Source of the DNA: Spirochaetales bacterium
GTDB taxonomy: Bacteria; Spirochaetota; Spirochaetia; DSM-27196; PWMO01
Reading direction: 5' to 3'
Assembly: GCA_007130025.1 (NCBI GenBank)
Contig: SLTF01000209.1
Coordinates: forward strand, 1 to 7,372
Length of the DNA stretch: 7,372 nt
Position numbers and translations under genes: made by a program. This document shows positions 1 to 5,201 of this stretch, piece by piece; position 1 is the stretch's first letter; every line of letters begins with the position of its first letter. The notes beneath the pieces were generated by a model. It ran no database searches and was not told where the DNA came from. It saw only the letters and a list, made by a program, of their open reading frames with translations.

Positions 1-975
1 CTGGTGCAGTACCTCAACCTGGAACTTCCGATCGAAACGATCCTCTTGATACAGGCACTGTTTATTCCTCGTGGAGCGTTGTACGCGCTTCCAATTGCGA
101 CGCTTTTTGCGGCATCATTAACCCTCGGTTCCCTCTACAGCAGCAACGAGTTGATTTCGGTGTTTGCTGCCGGTATCCCCTTGGTACGCTTCATTGCTCC
201 ATTAATGGTAGTGGGGGCGCTGTTGAGTGGGCTCTACTTTGTGCTGGAAGACACCGTTGCGATACCTTCGGATCGATTACGCGCCGAAATGCAGCAGGAG
301 ATCATGCAGATTGGGCGGAGCTTTTCGGGAAGCAACGTGACAATTCTTTCCGAGGGTCAGCGGGTGATCTATTTTGCCGATTATTATAACGATGTGACGG
401 AAAGTTTAAACGGGGTGGTTGTGCTGGAGTTTGGCGAAGACGGGCAGTTTGCTCGACGGATCGATGCAGATTGGGCCCAATGGGACGGGGAGGCGTGGGT
501 ATTCCATCGGTCTCGGGTGTTCACCTGGGATGAGGGTGGAGAAGACCTCCTGCTTCAAGAGCGCGCGCGATTCACCGATCCGTCACTCAGGGAACCACCG
601 GCAACCTTCGGACGCAGCATGCGGCATGTTTCTGAGATGACGCGCGCACAGGCGTGGGAACACGTACTGTCGCTGAGACAGGCAGGAATTCCCTTCCGAG
701 CGGCGCTGACCTCATACTACGAGCGCTACACCTTCGCACTGACTCCGTTGATCGTGGTGGCGCTGTCGTCGGCGATTGGGGGTCGATTCAAGCGCAATAT
801 CCTCCTGATGAGTCTCCTGGTGTCGTTGTCTCTTGCGGTGGCGTACTATGTCACCGGAATGATCACCGGCCTTCTGGCTCAGTCCGGGGCAATCCCGCCC
901 CTCCTTGGTGCATCGGCGCCGGTGCTGCTGTTCATGGCGGCAACCGGGGTGTTGTTACGGTCGAGTCGCACGTGA
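1..975 (+). CDS. LptF/LptG (YjgP/YjgQ) family permease, 5' partial
   Basis: This is the inner-membrane permease subunit of an Lpt-type ABC transporter. In the known family, LptF and LptG pair with the LptB ATPase to lift lipopolysaccharide out of the inner membrane towards LptA/LptC. The reading frame is open to the window edge and the first transmembrane helix is missing, so the gene begins upstream; the GTG at 4 is probably internal. Numbering from that GTG, hydrophobic helices lie at about 27-47 and 58-81. The conserved type of loop between them is visible as SSNELISVFAAGIP. A soluble beta-rich periplasmic region follows (about 85-225), then three C-terminal helices (about 243-260, 265-290 and 298-318). 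The roughly 324 residues seen, against about 350-370 for the family, fit the loss of one helix. LptF and LptG are often encoded in tandem, so the partner may lie just upstream. I cannot tell which paralogue this is, nor whether the substrate is LPS, since several spirochaetes lack LPS. Confidence 0.88.
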   Translation: MVQYLNLELPIETILLIQALFIPRGALYALPIATLFAASLTLGSLYSSNELISVFAAGIPLVRFIAPLMVVGALLSGLYFVLEDTVAIPSDRLRAEMQQEIMQIGRSFSGSNVTILSEGQRVIYFADYYNDVTESLNGVVVLEFGEDGQFARRIDADWAQWDGEAWVFHRSRVFTWDEGGEDLLLQERARFTDPSLREPPATFGRSMRHVSEMTRAQAWEHVLSLRQAGIPFRAALTSYYERYTFALTPLIVVALSSAIGGRFKRNILLMSLLVSLSLAVAYYVTGMITGLLAQSGAIPPLLGASAPVLLFMAATGVLLRSSRT

Positions 976-988
976 GCGGGCCGGGCCG

Positions 989-2128
989 ATGATTACCATT
1001 TCGCACCTGGACTCAACAAGCAACGCGAGGGCCGGTGTGCTTCATCTCCGGCACGGTGACGTACCGACGCCGGTATTCATGCCGGTGGGAACCGCCGCAA
1101 CCGTCAAAGCGATGCTGCACCGTGATGTAGAGGAGATTGGTTTCGGGTTGATACTCGCCAACACCTACCATCTTTTCTTACGTCCGGGGATGGATGTAAT
1201 CAGGCGATTCGGAGGGGTTCGGCCCTTCTCGGGCTGGTCGGGCAATCTGTTGACCGATTCCGGAGGGTTCCAGGTGTTCTCCCTCTCGCGCCTGCGCAAG
1301 ATTACCTCTGAAGGTGTGCAGTTTCGTTCACACATCGACGGGAGTTTACACCGGTTTACGCCGGAATCGGTGGTAGAGATTCAGCGGGATTTTGATAGCG
1401 ACGTCCAGATGGCGCTGGACGTCTGCACTGCCCCCGACGCAGGACGAGAAGAATCGGAACGCGCGGAACGTATCACCGCAGACTGGGCGGCGCGGGCGGC
1501 GCGACGGTGGCGTGAAACGCGAGCGGAAGGGTACGGAGGGGCGCTATTCGGGATTGTGCAGGGAAATTTTTTCGAGGATCTCCGTCGACGCAGTGCAGAG
1601 TCGATTCTGGAACAGAATCTTCCGGGCATTGCCATTGGGGGCCTGTCGGTAGGGGAGCCGTTTGCTCAGTTCCGTGACACCCTGGCGTACACCGCGGAGT
1701 TTCTGCCGCCGGATGTTCCGCGATACTTGATGGGCATTGGCACCCCCGATTACATCCTGGAAGCCGTACGGAACGGCATCGATATGTTTGACTGCGTGTT
1801 TCCCACACGGGCGGCACGAAACGGGACAGTCTTCACCACGGAAGGCCGGTTGCAATTGAAGAACGCCCGTTTTACCGATGACACAGGGCCAATTGAGGAG
1901 GGCTGCGGATGCGCATCCTGCCGTCGGTACGCGCGAGGATACATTCGGCATCTGTTCAAAAGCGGGGAAATGCTCGGTCCCATGCTGACCACCATTCATA
2001 ATCTCTTTTTCATGCAACGGTTTGTGAGTGAGTTACGATCCGCGATTGTTGCCGGGAGATTCGAGTCGTTTGCCCGGTCGTACTCCCACTGGCTGCCCAA
2101 CGACGGAGAAGAAACCGATGTCGAGTGA
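989..2128 (+). CDS. tgt: tRNA-guanine(34) transglycosylase (Tgt)
   Basis: This cytoplasmic enzyme exchanges guanine-34 in the anticodon of GUN tRNAs (Asp, Asn, His, Tyr) for preQ1, the committed tRNA step of queuosine synthesis. The protein is 379 residues, normal for the family. Compared with the Zymomonas mobilis enzyme, every key residue falls at a constant offset of 12: Asp90 in TDSGGFQVF (Zm Asp102), Asp144 (Zm Asp156), Gln191, the nucleophile Asp268 in IDMFDCVFPTR (Zm Asp280), and zinc ligands Cys306, Cys308, Cys311 and His337. Cys146 and Val221 match the bacterial, preQ1-specific pocket. Val145 replaces the Glu157 of Z. mobilis. The ATG at 989 was chosen because homology begins there (MITISHLD) and the upstream frame is Arg/Cys-rich read-through over the end of the permease gene. 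Only 13 nt separate it from that stop. The Shine-Dalgarno sequence is weak, so coupling to upstream translation is likely. Confidence 0.97.
   Translation: MITISHLDSTSNARAGVLHLRHGDVPTPVFMPVGTAATVKAMLHRDVEEIGFGLILANTYHLFLRPGMDVIRRFGGVRPFSGWSGNLLTDSGGFQVFSLSRLRKITSEGVQFRSHIDGSLHRFTPESVVEIQRDFDSDVQMALDVCTAPDAGREESERAERITADWAARAARRWRETRAEGYGGALFGIVQGNFFEDLRRRSAESILEQNLPGIAIGGLSVGEPFAQFRDTLAYTAEFLPPDVPRYLMGIGTPDYILEAVRNGIDMFDCVFPTRAARNGTVFTTEGRLQLKNARFTDDTGPIEEGCGCASCRRYARGYIRHLFKSGEMLGPMLTTIHNLFFMQRFVSELRSAIVAGRFESFARSYSHWLPNDGEETDVE
2105..2108 (+). promoter_or_regulatory. Ribosome binding site for murJ (GGAG)
   Basis: GGAG followed by an A-rich stretch ends 9 nt before the ATG at 2118, inside the last codons of tgt. 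It supports 2118 as the start over the in-frame ATG at 2028, whose extra 30 residues are polar and have no counterpart in MurJ proteins. Confidence 0.7.
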
Positions 2129-3680
2129 GGAGTCACTTCGGCGGAGCACGGTTTCCACCCTGATCGTCATGGGCGCCACGATGGTGTCGCGGCTTTTGGG
2201 GTTTGTGCGTATCGCGATTATCGGCGCGGTGTTTGGAGGCGCGGGACATGCCGACGTACTGAACCTGGTGTTTAATATTCCTAACAACCTGAGAAAGCTT
2301 CTCGCGGAAGGAGCGCTGTCGTCCGCGTTCATCCCGGTGCTTTCCGCGGCAATTGGAGAAGACAACACCGGACGCACGTCGCGTGGCATCGTGCGACAGA
2401 TCCTGACCCTTCAATGGATCATTCTGCTGCCGATTATGGCGGCGTCGGTAGTGTTCGCTGGGCCCATCATCCGGACGATTCTCGATTTTCCCGAGTTGGA
2501 ACGTCAGATGTTGGCGGCAGGTCTCTTCCGGTGGATGATTCACTACCTGTTTCTGATCAGTATCAGTGCGGTGCTGATGGGTACCCTGAACTCCCACAAC
2601 CGATTTCTGATTCCCGCCGTGACACCAATTCTCTTTTCCATTGCCGTGATTGGGGCCGTTCTTCTGCTGCATCGTTCCATGGGCGTCTATTCGATGGCGC
2701 TTGGGGTGCTGATTGGCGGCGTTCTGCAGGTTCTGTTTCAATCGCCGTCGTTTGTCGGGCTTGGGTACGATTTCCGGCCATCTTTTCGGTTTGACGATCC
2801 TCGCTTCCGAACCGTTATGGCGCAGTGGCTGCCGGTGGTGGGAACCGCATCGATTTATGCCGTGAACCAGCAGGTTGCGATGTATTTCGCAAGCGGTCTG
2901 GAAGACGGAAGCGGATCGGCTATGACAAACGCCCTGACCTTCTGGCAGCTGCCGTTTGGGATCTTTGGTGCGTCCATCACGACGGTGCTTTTCCCCCGCA
3001 TGAGTCGGCAGGCGGCGGCGGGGGATCGGGATGGACTCGGAGAGTCTTTGCAGTACGGTTTTCGGTATCTTATCGCACTTCTTGTTCCCTCGGCGGTGGT
3101 GATGGGATTGTTGAGCCACGAAATCGTAGCCGTTGCGCTGCAACGCGGTGAGTTTCTTCCGCAGTACACCAGCCTCGCGGCGCGGGCACTGACCGGATAC
3201 AGTCTCGGCCTCCTGAGCGTCGGGGCATTCAGTTTCTTTCAGCGATTTTTCTACGCGATGGGGGATTTTCGTACGCCCATGGTCACGGCGGCGGTTGCAT
3301 TTGTGCTTGACGTGCTTCTTTCGCTCTGGCTCAAGGAGACCTCGCTTCGCGTGGTTGGACTGGCGGTGGCAAATTCAATCGCGTTTACCGTTGCGCTTGG
3401 CCTGATGGTGGTGAAGGCACATCGAGCTCTCGGAGGACTGGATTTTCGTCGAATTGGTGTTACCTTTGGAAAGGTAGTCGTCTCAGTGTTTCCTGCGGTG
3501 GTTGCGATCGTTCTGTTCTTACGGGCTACCGGAGCGTGGTGGATTGAAGGCAGTACGGTCGCCAATCTCGGTCGATTATTGGGAATCACGCTGCTTGCCT
3601 CGGTGCTGGTACTGGGAATGTTTTTGATCATGAAGGTTGAAGCTTTCTGGACCCTTGTCGCACGAAGGAGAACCCGATAG
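2118..3680 (+). CDS. murJ: Lipid II flippase MurJ (MviN)
   Basis: MurJ is a MOP-superfamily membrane protein that flips undecaprenyl-linked lipid II across the inner membrane for peptidoglycan assembly. The protein has 520 residues, as expected for the family, and is hydrophobic throughout in a pattern consistent with the usual 14 helices. The N-terminal signature TMVSRLLGFVR, then NIPNNLRKLLAEGALSSAFIP, is diagnostic. Arg25, Arg31, Asp46 and Arg59 align with E. coli Arg18, Arg24, Asp39 and Arg52, all with an offset of 7. In contrast, E. coli Asp25 is replaced by Ile32, and the position of E. coli Arg270 appears to be Thr274 (NALTFWQLPFG). The ATG at 2118 has a good GGAG site upstream and overlaps the end of tgt by 11 nt, which suggests translational coupling. 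The stop codon shares one base with the next gene's GTG. Confidence 0.96.
   Translation: MSSEESLRRSTVSTLIVMGATMVSRLLGFVRIAIIGAVFGGAGHADVLNLVFNIPNNLRKLLAEGALSSAFIPVLSAAIGEDNTGRTSRGIVRQILTLQWIILLPIMAASVVFAGPIIRTILDFPELERQMLAAGLFRWMIHYLFLISISAVLMGTLNSHNRFLIPAVTPILFSIAVIGAVLLLHRSMGVYSMALGVLIGGVLQVLFQSPSFVGLGYDFRPSFRFDDPRFRTVMAQWLPVVGTASIYAVNQQVAMYFASGLEDGSGSAMTNALTFWQLPFGIFGASITTVLFPRMSRQAAAGDRDGLGESLQYGFRYLIALLVPSAVVMGLLSHEIVAVALQRGEFLPQYTSLAARALTGYSLGLLSVGAFSFFQRFFYAMGDFRTPMVTAAVAFVLDVLLSLWLKETSLRVVGLAVANSIAFTVALGLMVVKAHRALGGLDFRRIGVTFGKVVVSVFPAVVAIVLFLRATGAWWIEGSTVANLGRLLGITLLASVLVLGMFLIMKVEAFWTLVARRRTR
3664..3670 (+). promoter_or_regulatory. Ribosome binding site for the HEAT-repeat gene (GAAGGAG)
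   Basis: GAAGGAG lies 9 nt before the GTG at 3680, within the last codons of murJ. It is the strongest Shine-Dalgarno match in the window and favours the GTG over the in-frame ATG at 3692, which has no purine-rich site at a suitable distance. Confidence 0.72.
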
Positions 3681-5158
3681 TGACGTTGTTAATGGAAGGC
3701 AGGGGCTGCAATGAATCACACCGAACGCATCGGTGGCGCGAGGTCGGTGGATTCTCCGTTTGGGCGCTTGTTTTGATGCTTGTTTCCTTGTGGTTGGTGC
3801 CCGGCACCGTTCTTGCCCAGGAGCGCGAACCCTCTGAGGAACCGCTGAGCGTTGAGGAAGCCCCACCCCTCGATCCAAGTGAGAGCGCTGCCGCTCCACG
3901 TCTCATAGACGGGTGGCGTGAGATTCTGATGTTTGGGCTCGATAACGAAGTGATCGAGCTTCTCTCTGTTCTCCGCGATCAGCGGGAGCGTAGATTGTTC
4001 CCCGAAATCGCCGAGCTGTTCGCTCAGAGTGCGAATCCGCGGCTTCGCCAACGGATCCTTGAGTTCTATACGACCATGGAGTACGCTGGCGGCGAATCGG
4101 AAGCCCTGTCGGTGATTCAGGCTCATCGAGAAGTGCCCGGCGATCTCCTGCTTGCCGCCATCCGCTACGTGTCGGCGGTCGTTGAGAATCCTCTGCCGGA
4201 GACCAGGGCAGCACTTCGGGAAGTTGCCGAAGGAACACAGATTACCGCCGCAGAAACGGCGATTCGCGCGCTTGGACGTCGTGGCGGTGATGAAGAGATC
4301 GCTCCGCTTGTTGAACGACTGTCGGATCGCCGCACGCCCGGGCCTGTTCGCGCGGCGATTATTCTGGCGCTGGGCGACTTGGGCGCAACCGAAGCGGTCG
4401 ACGAGCTTCTTCGGATCGCCGGTGACACGGTGGAGGAGAGTACCACGCGACAATTTTCCGCGGATTCGTTGGGCAGGATTGGCGACGAGCGGGCAATACC
4501 GCTCCTGCTGGAATTGGCGGTCGGAACCGATACGATGCTTCGCGCCTACGCGGTCAACGCCCTCGGTGCGTTTCGCGGCGATGAGGTTGAACGAATCGTC
4601 ATCAATGCGCTGCGGGATTCGTTCTGGCGGGTGCGGGTGGCCGCTCTGGAGGCGGTTGCCCGTCACGATCTGGAGGCTGCGATCCCGGCGGTTCAGTTTC
4701 GCGCCCAGCGCGATCCGGAAGGGCGGGTTCGCACTGAGGCGCTCAGTGCGCTGGCACGGATGAGCGATCCACGTGCGCGAACCTTCCTCCACGAGTTTGT
4801 CCTGGGGGAGCGGAATCCCGAAGCGATGCGGATCACCGCGTTACAGCGTCTTGCCGAAGTCGACTGGCGTTCAACGATTCCGCTCTTCGAGCAGATCGTT
4901 GAGGCTGAACAGCGGAAACCGCAGTCTCGCATGATGGATCAGGTTGGGCGGATGATTTCTACTTCAGATGAGGTGGTTCCCAACGCCATCTATGAAGCGT
5001 TTCTCGACCATCCCAACTTCATTATGCAGATCTACGGAATCCGAGCGGTGGGACGCCACGGAATCCGGGCGCTGCGTGAGCGCGTCGCCACCATGAGCGA
5101 GGCGCCGCATCATCAGGCGGTACGGCGCGTCGCTACGGACGCCCTTGAGCGTATGTAG
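3680..5158 (+). CDS. Exported HEAT-repeat protein of unknown function
   Basis: I recognise the fold class but not a named gene. The 492-residue protein starts with a basic segment (HRTHRWR, residues 14-20), then a hydrophobic core (about 25-41), and a VLA/QE signal peptidase I site after Ala46. No lipobox cysteine is present, so it is probably soluble in the periplasm. A Glu/Pro-rich linker (about 47-72) follows. The rest is helical. From about 187 onward, HEAT/PBS-lyase-like units of roughly 30-35 residues are clear, for example around 205-233, 237-265, 271-298, 303-328 and 334-360, with the recurrent pattern R-x-x-A-x-x-A-L-x-x-hydrophobic. Less regular units continue to the C-terminus (VRRVATDALERM). 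HEAT solenoids are generally scaffolds that bind proteins; no catalytic motif is visible. The GTG start overlaps the murJ stop by one base (TAGTG) and has a strong ribosome binding site. Coupling to murJ suggests an envelope role, but that is inference. Confidence 0.88.
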   Translation: MTLLMEGRGCNESHRTHRWREVGGFSVWALVLMLVSLWLVPGTVLAQEREPSEEPLSVEEAPPLDPSESAAAPRLIDGWREILMFGLDNEVIELLSVLRDQRERRLFPEIAELFAQSANPRLRQRILEFYTTMEYAGGESEALSVIQAHREVPGDLLLAAIRYVSAVVENPLPETRAALREVAEGTQITAAETAIRALGRRGGDEEIAPLVERLSDRRTPGPVRAAIILALGDLGATEAVDELLRIAGDTVEESTTRQFSADSLGRIGDERAIPLLLELAVGTDTMLRAYAVNALGAFRGDEVERIVINALRDSFWRVRVAALEAVARHDLEAAIPAVQFRAQRDPEGRVRTEALSALARMSDPRARTFLHEFVLGERNPEAMRITALQRLAEVDWRSTIPLFEQIVEAEQRKPQSRMMDQVGRMISTSDEVVPNAIYEAFLDHPNFIMQIYGIRAVGRHGIRALRERVATMSEAPHHQAVRRVATDALERM

Positions 5159-5201
5159 CGCGCCGTGCGCCCACGAAAGCTCCCGTTAGAGCGCGCCACC
5201 G

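Noticed and set aside
905..988. A 28-codon upstream extension of tgt beginning at 905
   Set aside because: It lies within the permease gene, is rich in Arg and Cys, and has no match to Tgt N-termini; normal Tgt homology begins at the ATG at 989.
2133..3143. A 336-codon open frame on the minus strand opposite murJ
   Set aside because: It is in exact codon register with murJ and very rich in His, Arg and Gln, as expected when hydrophobic codons are read backwards. There is no recognisable domain.
3692..3694. Alternative ATG start for the HEAT-repeat protein
   Set aside because: It lacks a Shine-Dalgarno sequence at suitable spacing, whereas the GTG at 3680 has GAAGGAG 9 nt upstream. Using the ATG would only shorten the signal peptide's N-terminus by four residues.
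3716..4792. A 358-codon open frame on the minus strand opposite the HEAT-repeat gene
   Set aside because: It is again in exact codon register with the real gene, rich in Arg, and without recognisable motifs. The plus-strand frame has a signal peptide, repeats and a ribosome binding site.
5158..5201. Possible terminator between the convergent genes: GCGCGC at 5158-5163 could pair with GCGCGC at 5191-5196, and GCTC at 5179-5182 with GAGC at 5189-5192
   Set aside because: The first pairing needs a 27-nt loop and the second is only 4 bp. There is no T-run on either strand, so no standard intrinsic terminator can be called.
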